NCBI GenBank assembly: GCA_027307115.1
Contig: DAHUXN010000059.1
Coordinates: 1-64,000 of the forward strand
Direction: 5' to 3'
Source: Acidobacteriota bacterium
Lineage (GTDB): Bacteria; Acidobacteriota; Terriglobia; Acidiferrales; UBA7541
Length of the DNA: 64,000 nt
Position numbers and translations under genes: made by a program. The notes beneath the pieces were generated by a model, which was not told where the DNA came from, ran no database searches, and worked only from the letters and a program-made list of their open reading frames with translations. This document shows, piece after piece, positions 36,215-44,786 of this stretch (position 1 is its first letter; every line of letters starts with the position of its first letter).

Positions 36215-36221
36215 GAGGTGG
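36215..36221 (+). promoter_or_regulatory. Ribosome binding site of the first precursor
   Basis: GAGGTGG lies six bases before GTG at 36228 and supports that start for the 50-residue precursor. The inner GTG at 36249 lacks such a site. Confidence 0.5.
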
Positions 36222-36227
36222 TAGACC

Positions 36228-36380
36228 GTGCATCTGGCGAGGTCTGATGTGCCGAAGAAGCCATATAAACCTCCGGTCTTGATCGTTCACGGTACGGTCA
36301 CCGACCTGACCCGCCGCATCGGAACACACGGCAGTTTTGACATCAATGGGGCCAGAGGCCGCATCAAGACAAGCCCTTAG
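36228..36380 (+). CDS. Lasso peptide precursor 1
   Basis: A 50-residue peptide. The leader contains YKPPVLIVHGTVTDLT (13-28), an exact match to the lasso leader pattern YxxPxLxxxG(x5)T: Tyr13, Pro16, Leu18, Gly22 and Thr28. The core follows as RRIGTHGSFDINGARGRIKTSP. If cleaved two residues after Thr28 (Thr-2 rule), Arg30 would be residue 1 and Asp38 residue 9. If Gly32 is residue 1, Asp38 is residue 7. A conserved GxxGxxD block and a KT-x-P tail are shared with precursor 2. It lies 142 bases after the cyclase. Confidence 0.82.
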   Translation: MHLARSDVPKKPYKPPVLIVHGTVTDLTRRIGTHGSFDINGARGRIKTSP

Positions 36381-36491
36381 AGTTTTTATCACCGTTGGAT
36401 TCGTTTGAGTATTTTCCTAAGAAGCGTGGTTTCACGACGAAGCCGGATGCAGAGTTTTTGGTAGGATCAACCCAACCTGATTATTTACCGC

Positions 36492-36623
36492 GTGTCTAAG
36501 AAACCATACAAGTCTCCTGTCTTAATCATTCACGGAACCGTCAAGGACCTGACGCAAAAAGTGGGGCACACAGGCGCTCCTGACGCGGGCAGGAGTAGGC
36601 AACACAAGACGAGGCTTCCGTGA
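36492..36623 (+). CDS. Lasso peptide precursor 2
   Basis: A 43-residue peptide. The leader YKSPVLIIHGTVKDLT (6-21) matches the lasso pattern: Tyr6, Pro9, Leu11, Gly15 and Thr21. The core is QKVGHTGAPDAGRSRQHKTRLP. The GxxGxxD block (Gly25, Gly28, Asp31) aligns with precursor 1, as does KT near the C-terminus. GTG at 36492 has no clear ribosome site; in-frame CTG/ATT codons upstream are conceivable. TGA overlaps the kinase GTG (GTGA). The DNA of the two leaders is similar, so they probably arose by duplication. Confidence 0.82.
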   Translation: MSKKPYKSPVLIIHGTVKDLTQKVGHTGAPDAGRSRQHKTRLP

Positions 36624-37618
36624 AGTGGCCCTATTCTTATGTTATTTACGGTCTTCGGTTAGTGTCCAACCAACCTATTCCCAGGCTTGACCCAATTGAG
36701 TCAACTCCAAACACCCCCCAAGATATCTCGGTAAACTTTGACGCGGACGACAAACAGTCTACGCAGGACGTTGCCGACGAGACGCCCTGGTATGTGAGCG
36801 ATATCTGCGACGAGAACGGCAACCCCGCCCTAAAAATCTGGAAACGGAATAATAGCGGGGGATACAGAATCCACTATAGTCACGGTCTGACGTTCTACCT
36901 GAATGCCAGCCTGACCGACATCAGCATACGCTGCGCTGCGCCCATGGAGAGGCCCATGGAGCAGAATGATGTCGCCGATTTTCTACTTGGCCCGGTGCTC
37001 GGCGTTGTGCTGCGTCTTCGCGGAGTCATATGCCTGCATGCGAGTGCAGTTGCATTCAAAGGCAAAGCGATAGCGTTTGTGGGTGCGCCGGGCGCCGGGA
37101 AGTCGACCACTGCCGCACTGTTTGCACGAAACGGTCATTCCATTTTGTCGGACGATATCGCTGCTCTCATTGAGCGTGGACGTTCCTTTTGTGTTCTTCC
37201 CGCTTTTCCTTATCTGAATCTCTGGCCGGAGACGGTGTACATGCTTACCGGGGAGGATAAGCCAGTCTCTGAATCGCCTGCCGTGGATAAGCTTCGCGTG
37301 CCCTTGGAAACCAGCGGTTCGCGATTGGAACGCGAAGCACTTCCGTTGGCGGCGATTTATATATTGGCGAATCGTTCGGGTGATTCACGCGCACCTTTTA
37401 TCGAGGCTCTTCCTCCCCAGGCCGCTCTGATGAGTCTGGTGGCCAATACCTATGGCAACACAATTCTTGACACGACGATGCGAGCTCAGGAATTTCGCGT
37501 ATTGGGCCAAATCGCTGAGTCTCTACCGATTCGCAACCTGTTCGTCCGCGATGGTACCGCGCAATTAGGGCGGCTGTATGACTTAGTTTGCGAAGACCTC
37601 GCTCGCAACCTCAGATGA
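36620..37618 (+). CDS. HPr kinase-like protein of the lasso cluster
   Basis: A 332-residue protein with an HPr kinase/phosphorylase C-domain: LHASAVAFKGKAIAF (139-153), P-loop GAPGAGKST (155-163) and LSDDI (176-180). The N-terminal 120 residues are not recognised. In paeninodin-type pathways such a kinase phosphorylates the C-terminal residue of the precursor; here the likely targets are Thr/Ser near KTSP and KTRLP, which is inference. GTG overlaps the precursor 2 stop, indicating coupled translation. Confidence 0.85.
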   Translation: MKWPYSYVIYGLRLVSNQPIPRLDPIESTPNTPQDISVNFDADDKQSTQDVADETPWYVSDICDENGNPALKIWKRNNSGGYRIHYSHGLTFYLNASLTDISIRCAAPMERPMEQNDVADFLLGPVLGVVLRLRGVICLHASAVAFKGKAIAFVGAPGAGKSTTAALFARNGHSILSDDIAALIERGRSFCVLPAFPYLNLWPETVYMLTGEDKPVSESPAVDKLRVPLETSGSRLEREALPLAAIYILANRSGDSRAPFIEALPPQAALMSLVANTYGNTILDTTMRAQEFRVLGQIAESLPIRNLFVRDGTAQLGRLYDLVCEDLARNLR

Positions 37619-37707
37619 CATTTTCACCTGTTCGGCGCAGTCTGCCCGTACAGCGGCGCCATTTTGTCCTTGCCTATTAAGTCGGCTTCATAGGAGATTA
37701 CAAAATC

Positions 37708-39012
37708 GTGGGGTCGAATTTTGTGGGTTCTGGGAGTCGTTGGGCGATCCTTGGCTTGGCCGTGGCAGTTTCCGCAACGATGGTTTATCAAGCGGGCAAG
37801 TTGAGCTTGGCCTGGTATTGGGAAAACTCAGGCCAACCTGCGAAGCAAATTCGCGCGGCCGAATTGGTTCCTGGAAATGCCGAAGCGTGGGAGCGACTAG
37901 GTGAGTCCACACAGTTCTCTCTCAATGAAACCAACCCGAGCCTCGCGATATCCTATTACCTCCGCGCAGTGCGCATAAATCCTTTGTCCGCGTCACATTG
38001 GATGGCGCTGGCAAATGCGTATGAAGCCACGGGAGATGTCTCGCACGCACAGGAAGCGTACGAAAACGCAAAGCGCGATTACCCGATCTCCGCGGACGTA
38101 GCCTGGAAGTATGGAAATTTTCTTCTTCGTCAAGGCCAAGCAACACAGGGTCTTTCGGAAATCCGTCAAGCCCTCCTGCATGATCCGAGCTTGACGCCAC
38201 TGGCGATTCGAAGCGTCTGGAATTTTGATCCGGATGTGAATTTGATTCTGGGCAGCGTTCTTCCGGCAAACGAGAATGCCGATCTTACGGCGTTGGTTTT
38301 TTTTCTAGGCATTCATGAAACACAGGATGCGCTCGAAGCCTGGAAACGAATTGTTACGCTCTCTCGTCAGCAGGCCATTGATATCAGAAGGACATTTCCA
38401 TTACTGGATGAACTGATTGCCGAGGATCGCGCCGATGACGCGCGACGCGTATGGCACGAAGCGCTCGAAGCGTCACGCTGGCCCGTTGCGACGGCCGTGG
38501 ATGATTCCATTGTCTGGAATGGGGGATTCGAAACCCCAATTGCGAATGGCGGCCTCGATTGGCGCTTTCAGCAGCTTCCGGGAGCGTACATCAGCATCGA
38601 TTCTTCCGTTTATCATTCTGGTTCGAAATCTCTGCGTATAGGTTTCACCGGTGGCGTAAATGTGAATTTTGCTCACGTGCAGCAGATTGAACCTGCTCAA
38701 CCGGATGCTACTTACGACTTTCAAGCCTATGTGCGAACTGAGTCTATTTCCACGGACAGTGGACTCCACTTCGAGCTCTTCGATCCGCAGCACGAACGCG
38801 ATGTCTACGTGTTGACTCCGAACATTGTGGGAACGATGCCATGGACCGTGCTGCACGCGAAAGTCACAACGAGCCCGAACACTCATTTTCTTGAAGTTCG
38901 ACTAGTTCGTTTTCCCAGTCGTTTATTCGATAATAAAATTAGCGGCGCGATCTGGATTGATGACGTCACGATGGTCCCAGGGGCGGCGCAGTCTAACCAC
39001 CCTTCGTTATGA
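37708..39012 (+). CDS. TPR protein with C-terminal carbohydrate-binding-like domain
   Basis: A 434-residue protein with one N-terminal membrane helix (AILGLAVAVSATMVYQAGKL). TPR repeats follow at about 60-150 (AEAWERLGESTQF, ASHWMALANAYEATGDVSHA). A C-terminal beta-sandwich of about 150 residues (WNGGFETPIANGGLDWRF, YHSGSKSLRIGF, DDVTMVPG) resembles galactose-binding/CBM-like domains. It is followed by an O-antigen-ligase-like gene in a start/stop overlap, so it may work with that protein in glycan assembly. Confidence 0.7.
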   Translation: MGSNFVGSGSRWAILGLAVAVSATMVYQAGKLSLAWYWENSGQPAKQIRAAELVPGNAEAWERLGESTQFSLNETNPSLAISYYLRAVRINPLSASHWMALANAYEATGDVSHAQEAYENAKRDYPISADVAWKYGNFLLRQGQATQGLSEIRQALLHDPSLTPLAIRSVWNFDPDVNLILGSVLPANENADLTALVFFLGIHETQDALEAWKRIVTLSRQQAIDIRRTFPLLDELIAEDRADDARRVWHEALEASRWPVATAVDDSIVWNGGFETPIANGGLDWRFQQLPGAYISIDSSVYHSGSKSLRIGFTGGVNVNFAHVQQIEPAQPDATYDFQAYVRTESISTDSGLHFELFDPQHERDVYVLTPNIVGTMPWTVLHAKVTTSPNTHFLEVRLVRFPSRLFDNKISGAIWIDDVTMVPGAAQSNHPSL

Positions 39013-40295
39013 GACTTCTTCGAGTAGGAATCTGCCTGCTGATCGCCTTCAGCGTTCTCGCCTTTGGCACGGTCGAGATTTGGTCGGAATCCATTCTGGA
39101 AGCCGGCGCGGCCCTTCTTTTTCTATGGTGGGCGATTTTGATCTGTCGCAATCGCGAAATCGAAACGCATTGGAGTCCCGTTTATTGGCCCCTCTTGGCT
39201 TTTCTCGGAATTGCGGCGTTGCAGTTGGCGTTCGGAGCGACTGCGTATCCGTTTCTCACTGGTGTTGCACTGTTGAAAATATCCGCTTGTTCGCTGCTGT
39301 TCTTCCTAATTGGCGAGGCGTTTCACACTCCGCGCGACTTGAGATTTTTAACATGGTTTCTAATGTGTTTTGCGTTTGGTGTGGCTGTGTTCGGCATTGC
39401 GCAGAATTTTACGTCCCACTATGTTCTGTACTGGTATCGGCCGTTGACGAATGGAGGCAATCCCTTTGGTCCATACGTAAATCGCAATGATTTTGCGGGG
39501 TTGATGGAGCTTCTCGCGCCTATCGGTCTCTCGCTAGTCCTGTTCCGTGGCGTGCGCACGGAGCAAATGCCATTCGTCGGTATACTGACCGTGGTGCCAA
39601 TTGCGGCATTGCTGCTGACGGGTTCCCGCGGCGGGATCGTGAGCTTCGTCTTTGAAATAGGTGTTCTCGCACTGGTCGTCTACGTTGCACGTTCCCAAAA
39701 ATCACAGATGGTGCCTTTTGCAATCGTGTTGCTGGTTGCCCTGCTTGCAGTGGGTTGGTTGGGAACGAATCGCATCTTGGATCGTTTTAGTAGCCACGCC
39801 GACGAACTCACCGCGAATCGCCGCGTAACCATGCTCAAAGGTACGTGGCATGTATTCTTGGCTCACCCACTGTTCGGTTCCGGGCTGGGTACCCTCGTCG
39901 CTGTCTATCCCCGTTATGAGACCTACTATGACGGAAAAATCGTGAATCACGCACACAACGACTACGCCGAAGCCTTAGCCGAAACTGGTGTCGCGGGCGC
40001 CATTTGCGGGCTGGCTTTCTTTCTGCTGTGGCTCCGCGAGGCCAGAATGCGCCTTGCTCGGGAGCAAACCTTATTTTCCAAGGCGATACACGCTGCCGGA
40101 ATAACGGCATCTGCCGGCATGGCGGTGCATAGTCTTGTGGACTTCAACCTCCACATTCCGGCGAACGGACTAGTCTTTTTGGGCATGATCGCACTGAGTA
40201 CTGCTCCAGTACTAGAACGCAAGAAACACGCGCCCATTCGTAGAGGATCGTACACGACTTCGGGCATTGACTTTGGGTCAGACCCTAGTTCATAG
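39009..40295 (+). CDS. O-antigen ligase family membrane protein
   Basis: A 428-residue protein with about 11-12 hydrophobic helices. The periplasmic-loop motif HAHNDYAEALAETGVAG and the central GSRGGIVSF region are typical of the Wzy/WaaL superfamily, which polymerises or ligates polyprenyl-linked glycans. ATG overlaps the TPR gene stop (ATGA). It is one of two such genes in the window; polymerase or ligase function cannot be separated by sequence. Confidence 0.83.
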   Translation: MRLLRVGICLLIAFSVLAFGTVEIWSESILEAGAALLFLWWAILICRNREIETHWSPVYWPLLAFLGIAALQLAFGATAYPFLTGVALLKISACSLLFFLIGEAFHTPRDLRFLTWFLMCFAFGVAVFGIAQNFTSHYVLYWYRPLTNGGNPFGPYVNRNDFAGLMELLAPIGLSLVLFRGVRTEQMPFVGILTVVPIAALLLTGSRGGIVSFVFEIGVLALVVYVARSQKSQMVPFAIVLLVALLAVGWLGTNRILDRFSSHADELTANRRVTMLKGTWHVFLAHPLFGSGLGTLVAVYPRYETYYDGKIVNHAHNDYAEALAETGVAGAICGLAFFLLWLREARMRLAREQTLFSKAIHAAGITASAGMAVHSLVDFNLHIPANGLVFLGMIALSTAPVLERKKHAPIRRGSYTTSGIDFGSDPSS

Positions 40296-40320
40296 TTTTT
40301 GCCGGGGTCTCTGTCGATCG

Positions 40321-41376
40321 ATGGCTTCTACGGTCCAGAAGGCACTGGACTGCGGAAGGGCGTACCCTATCTGGTTGATCCTCTTCCTTTTGTGTGGGGC
40401 TCAAGCCTGCTTCAGCCAAGATAAGGTGCAAACTTCGCAGCAGGCGAACGCTAGAATTCACGAACTCGCGCAAACGGCGCGCCCTCCGATGGGAGATATT
40501 CCCATCGGCGCGGGCGACGTTGTACATATCGACGTTTTCGATGTGCCTGATCTCTCTCGCGATGTTCGCGTCGACCCGACCGGACTTATTTCACTGCCTC
40601 TAGTTCCCGAACGTATTCCCGTCGCTGGATGCACGCCGTTTCAACTCGGTCAAAGAATCGAGAAACTGCTTCAGGTCAACGGACTGGTCATGCATCCGCA
40701 AGTCTCGGTCATGGTCAAGGAACAGAGCAGCGATCCGATTTCGGTGATTGGCGCCGTCGGACATCCCATTGTTTTTCACGAAGTGCGCCCGACAAGTTTG
40801 CTCGAAGTACTCGCTTCGGCGAACGGCATTGCCGACGACGCCGGCGATTCCGTCCTTATCACGCGCGAAACAGGACCGACGGCGACATGTGGCGAAGCTG
40901 ATCCCCCTGTTGATCCACCCAATGACAAGCCCACAATAATTAAGATTCGTGTATCTGACCTGTTGCGGTCCGGCGATCCTGCTTTCAATATTCCTGTGTA
41001 TGGCGGAGATGTGATCACGGTACCCCGGGCGGGTATCGTTTATGTAGCTGGTGCTGTCGCGCAGCCGGGAGGCTACACCCTGAACGATCCGGGCGAAGCA
41101 ATTAATACCATGAAGATCATAGCTCTGGCCCACGGTCTTCAGGGTACAGCCAAGGCGAACCACGCTGTAATATTGCGCAAGGATCCCGCCACTGGTGAAA
41201 CCAAGCAGATCAACGTCAAATTGAAAAAAATAATGGACCGCAAGGCTCCGGATGTTCGGCTGTACGCAAGCGACATCTTGTACGTCCCGGATAGCGCCGC
41301 AAAGCGGATTCTCGGCAGAGCTGGTGCCGCGGCCCTCGGAATTGGCACTGGCTTGGCGATTTATCGGATCCCCTAG
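40321..41376 (+). CDS. Polysaccharide export protein (Wza/SLBB family)
   Basis: A 351-residue outer-envelope protein. A signal peptide ends near GAQACFSQ (about residue 33); no canonical lipobox is visible. The polysaccharide export domain follows (GAGDVVHIDVFDVPDLSRDVRVDPTG), then SLBB-type segments (VIGAVGHPIVF, VYVAGAVAQPGGYTL). It should form the outer-membrane channel for exopolysaccharide. It is followed by a Wzc-like kinase, the usual partner. Confidence 0.88.
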   Translation: MASTVQKALDCGRAYPIWLILFLLCGAQACFSQDKVQTSQQANARIHELAQTARPPMGDIPIGAGDVVHIDVFDVPDLSRDVRVDPTGLISLPLVPERIPVAGCTPFQLGQRIEKLLQVNGLVMHPQVSVMVKEQSSDPISVIGAVGHPIVFHEVRPTSLLEVLASANGIADDAGDSVLITRETGPTATCGEADPPVDPPNDKPTIIKIRVSDLLRSGDPAFNIPVYGGDVITVPRAGIVYVAGAVAQPGGYTLNDPGEAINTMKIIALAHGLQGTAKANHAVILRKDPATGETKQINVKLKKIMDRKAPDVRLYASDILYVPDSAAKRILGRAGAAALGIGTGLAIYRIP

Positions 41377-41398
41377 GAAGGAAAGCGAAAGCTTTTCG

Positions 41399-43684
41399 AT
41401 GGAAGAAGCGCCAAAACTCGCACCGATTGAACGACGGAGGGATTCCCTGTCCGTTGTGTCGCCGACTCCACCCCTGAACTGGGAGCCCGTTGCGCGCGAT
41501 CCGAATCTGCTCGATTACTTCATCATCCTGCGAAAACACCAGTGGATGATCCTCACGTTTCTCTTGACCGTTGTCACGATCGTGACCATCGCTTCGTTCA
41601 AGATGAAGCCCGTGTATCTGGCATCGGCGCGAGTCGAGGTTGACCGCGAAAGTTACAATACACTTCCGTTCCAGGACAATAATTCTTTTGATATGTCCGT
41701 CGATCTGGACAATTACATCGAAACGCAGATCAAAATTCTGGAGAGCGAAACTCTTGCGATGAAGACCATTCGCTCCATGGATTTGCCCCGCTACCCGGAA
41801 TTCGGCGGCAATCCTGGCGAATTGGTGACTCTCGGGCCCAATCAGAAAGAGCCGCCCATTTTGGGTGCGTTCCTGGGCGCGCTGAGCGTCGTTCGTGTGC
41901 CCAACAGCAGGCTCATTGAAGTGCAGTTCGCGGCGCAAGATCCGCAACTCGCGGCTCAAGTCGTAAACGCTCATGTGCAGAATTTTATCGAAGCGAATTT
42001 GCAGAGTCATTATGACGCGACAATGCGCGCCTCGGACTTCCTCCGCTCCGAATTAGAAGACCTGCGCGCCAAAATGGAAAAGTCCGAACAAGATGAAGTC
42101 GTATATGAGCGGCAGAACCAAATCTGGATGGTCGACGCAAATCAAAATACGACTACCCAAAAGCTTGCGGACCTCAGCAAGACCCTCACCGACATCCAGA
42201 CCCAACTTGCACAAAAGGAGGCCACCTACCAGCTGGCCCACTCCGCAAACGCCGAGTCCCTGACTGCTGTTTTGGGAAACTCCGCTGTGCAGGATCTTGT
42301 GAAGAAAAAATCGGATCTGGACGTACAGTACATCGAAGCGCTCAATCAGTTTGGACCAAATTATCCCAAAGTTCAGCGGCTTAAGGCCGAAGAAACCGAT
42401 CTGCAGAAACAGCTGGATAACACGAAACAGGGAATGATTCACCAGATCGACACGGATTATCGTGAAACGCAGGCTCGTGAGGCTCTGCTCGAACGTGACT
42501 TAAACCGCCAAGAGGTTCTGGCCGATAACATGGCCCAGAAATTGGTCGAATATAACCTATTGAAACATGACGCGGAGTCGGACAAAGAGCTCTACGATGG
42601 GTTACTCCAGAAACTGAAAGAGGCTGGGATTTCCGCCGGCTTGCGTTCCAGCAATATCCGCGTCGTGGACCCTGCGCTTGTGCCCTCCACGCCGGCACGT
42701 CCGCAAAAATTCCGAAATATTTTGCTGGCGTTTCTTGTCGGAATCGTCGGCGGAGTAGGCATCGCATTTTTGCGGGAATACCTCGATAATACCGTCAAGT
42801 CGCCCGACGATATCCTGCATTTGACCGGGTTGCCGTCTCTCGCCGTGGTACCCGCTTTCTCGAACGGGAATGGCAGTCGCTCACTCGTACGAATTTCTCG
42901 CCAGGCAGCGATCAACGCGGACGGCGCTGAGTCGCGCATTGAGTTAATTTCGTTGCAACAACCAAAATCGGTAGTTTCGGAAGCGTTTCGAGCCTTAAGA
43001 ACGTCGCTCTTGCTTTCCCAGCCCGACCATCCGCCTCAAGTCATTCTGGTTACCAGCGCGCTGCCACGCGAGGGAAAGACAACTTCGGCGGCCAACCTTG
43101 CCGTAACTCTCGCTCAACTGGGAGACCGCACCCTCCTGGTCGATGCTGATTTGAGGAAGCCAGGAATCAGGAGAGCGTTGAACCTGCCCAATGGCCACGG
43201 ACAGGATATCGGACTTAGTTCGTATCTCGCTGGCGTAGCGACCTTACACGACGTGATCGTATCGCATCCGGCGATTCCGAACATGGACGCCATCTTGACC
43301 GGTCCGATTCCGCCAAATCCGGCAGATCTTTTGTCCTCACACCGGATGTCCGAGGCCATCGAAGATCTGCGCCGCCGCTACAAGTTTATCGTTATGGATT
43401 CTCCACCCATTATGGCGGCTACTGACGCCGTGATTCTCTCAGCCGTCGTCGACGGCGTGTTACTTGTTGTTTGGAGCGGAGAGACGCCGAAGGAAGCGTT
43501 CGGCCGCACTCGCGACTTGCTTTCCGCCGTGAAAGGCCGGTTACTCGGAGTTATTTTGAATGCTGTGGATTCTGGCGCTCCGGATTACTACTACTCGTAT
43601 CGCTACTATCCCTACTCTTATGCCTATGGGGAGGACGAAGAGGGAGACTCAAGAGCTTCAAAGACGCCCGGCAAAATTTCATAA
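41399..43684 (+). CDS. Polysaccharide co-polymerase / BY-type tyrosine kinase (Wzc-like)
   Basis: A 761-residue fusion: an N-terminal Wzz domain with two transmembrane helices (about 49-66 and 440-458) and a long coiled-coil periplasmic region, then a cytoplasmic bacterial tyrosine kinase. Walker A is LPREGKTTSAANLA (about 555), A' LLVDADLRKPG and Walker B FIVMDSPP. The C-terminus is Tyr-rich (DYYYSYRYYPYSYAY), the autophosphorylation cluster. Such kinases control chain length and export with Wza. The start is chosen at ATG 41399; the longer frame overlaps the Wza gene. Confidence 0.92.
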   Translation: MEEAPKLAPIERRRDSLSVVSPTPPLNWEPVARDPNLLDYFIILRKHQWMILTFLLTVVTIVTIASFKMKPVYLASARVEVDRESYNTLPFQDNNSFDMSVDLDNYIETQIKILESETLAMKTIRSMDLPRYPEFGGNPGELVTLGPNQKEPPILGAFLGALSVVRVPNSRLIEVQFAAQDPQLAAQVVNAHVQNFIEANLQSHYDATMRASDFLRSELEDLRAKMEKSEQDEVVYERQNQIWMVDANQNTTTQKLADLSKTLTDIQTQLAQKEATYQLAHSANAESLTAVLGNSAVQDLVKKKSDLDVQYIEALNQFGPNYPKVQRLKAEETDLQKQLDNTKQGMIHQIDTDYRETQAREALLERDLNRQEVLADNMAQKLVEYNLLKHDAESDKELYDGLLQKLKEAGISAGLRSSNIRVVDPALVPSTPARPQKFRNILLAFLVGIVGGVGIAFLREYLDNTVKSPDDILHLTGLPSLAVVPAFSNGNGSRSLVRISRQAAINADGAESRIELISLQQPKSVVSEAFRALRTSLLLSQPDHPPQVILVTSALPREGKTTSAANLAVTLAQLGDRTLLVDADLRKPGIRRALNLPNGHGQDIGLSSYLAGVATLHDVIVSHPAIPNMDAILTGPIPPNPADLLSSHRMSEAIEDLRRRYKFIVMDSPPIMAATDAVILSAVVDGVLLVVWSGETPKEAFGRTRDLLSAVKGRLLGVILNAVDSGAPDYYYSYRYYPYSYAYGEDEEGDSRASKTPGKIS

Positions 43685-43703
43685 TCTCTAACGGAGGGTA
43701 TTC

Positions 43704-44756
43704 ATGCGCTCACTCATCACAGGCGGAGCTGGATTCATCGGGTCACACCTTGCGGAACAATTGATTGCCCGCGGTGACGACGTTTTTATTCTGGACGATC
43801 TCTCGACTGGCAGTGTGGAAAATATCCGCCACCTGAAAAGTAGCAGTAGATTTCATTATGTGTTCGACTCGCTTCAAAATCGCCATCTTCTGGCGGAGTT
43901 GGTTGACGAATCGGAGGTTGTCTTTCACCTCGCCGCGGCAGTCGGCGTACGCCTAATCGTCGAGAGCCCGGTCCGCACCATCGAAACGAACGTCAATGGC
44001 ACGCAGATGGTTCTCGAAGCCGCCAGCAAAAAAAAGAAGCTTGTTTTTACAGCGTCCACCTCCGAGGTGTACGGAAAAAGCGACAAAATACCTTTCCGCG
44101 AGGATTCAGACCTTGTCCTCGGCCCCACCACGAAAGGCCGCTGGAGTTATGCGGCATCGAAAGCGCTCGATGAATTTCTGGCTCTCTCGTATTGGAAAGA
44201 AAAAAAATTGCCCGTTATCGTCGCGCGTTTCTTCAACACCGTAGGCCCCCGGCAAACGGGCCGGTACGGAATGGTCTTGCCGAATTTCGTGGCGCAAGCC
44301 CTCGGCGGACCTGCCATCACTATTTTTGGATCTGGGCAACAGTCTCGCTGCTTCTGCGATGTTCAAGACTGCGTCCAGGCCATCCTTCGCTTGGTGGATA
44401 GCGATCTGGCTGTGGGAGAAGTCGTTAACATTGGTAGCAATCAAGAAGTGACGATCGAAGCCCTCGCCCAAATGGTCAAACAAAGAACTGCGAGCTCTTC
44501 TCCCATCACTTATGTCCCCTACGATGAAGCGTACGAGCCCGGCTTCGAAGACATGCTCCGCAGGGTTCCTTCGCTCGAAAAACTTCAGAGGATCACCGGG
44601 GGCCGCCCTATGACTCCTCTCCACTCCATCGTCGACAGAGTCGTCGCGTATTTCCGTAACAAAAACGCGGGGACCGTCGTCGAGACCGAGCGGCCTCTAC
44701 CGGTGCTCGTACCGGCGAACACAGAAGCCGAAGCCGGAGGAACGGTGGCTCTGTGA
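43704..44756 (+). CDS. NAD-dependent epimerase/dehydratase (UDP-glucuronate decarboxylase-like)
   Basis: A 350-residue extended SDR protein with TGGAGFIGS (6-14), the catalytic Tyr/Lys in YAASK (about 149-153), the Ser in TASTSEVYG and the sugar-binding stretch NTVGPRQTGRYGMVLP. The family includes UDP-glucuronate decarboxylases and UDP-glucose/GlcNAc 4-epimerases; the EVYG and TVGPRQ motifs lean to the decarboxylase. It supplies a nucleotide sugar for the polysaccharide. A modest site (ACGGAGG) precedes the ATG. Confidence 0.85.
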   Translation: MRSLITGGAGFIGSHLAEQLIARGDDVFILDDLSTGSVENIRHLKSSSRFHYVFDSLQNRHLLAELVDESEVVFHLAAAVGVRLIVESPVRTIETNVNGTQMVLEAASKKKKLVFTASTSEVYGKSDKIPFREDSDLVLGPTTKGRWSYAASKALDEFLALSYWKEKKLPVIVARFFNTVGPRQTGRYGMVLPNFVAQALGGPAITIFGSGQQSRCFCDVQDCVQAILRLVDSDLAVGEVVNIGSNQEVTIEALAQMVKQRTASSSPITYVPYDEAYEPGFEDMLRRVPSLEKLQRITGGRPMTPLHSIVDRVVAYFRNKNAGTVVETERPLPVLVPANTEAEAGGTVAL

Positions 44757-44786
44757 GAATTTGGGGCGCGTCTAGCGGAGAATGTA

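Noticed and set aside
36247-36280. ATG at 36247 as the start of precursor 1
   Set aside because: It is in another frame and stops quickly; the leader motif is in the frame of GTG 36228/36249.
36381-36491. A third or decayed lasso precursor between the two found
   Set aside because: No YxxPxL motif in any frame of this stretch.
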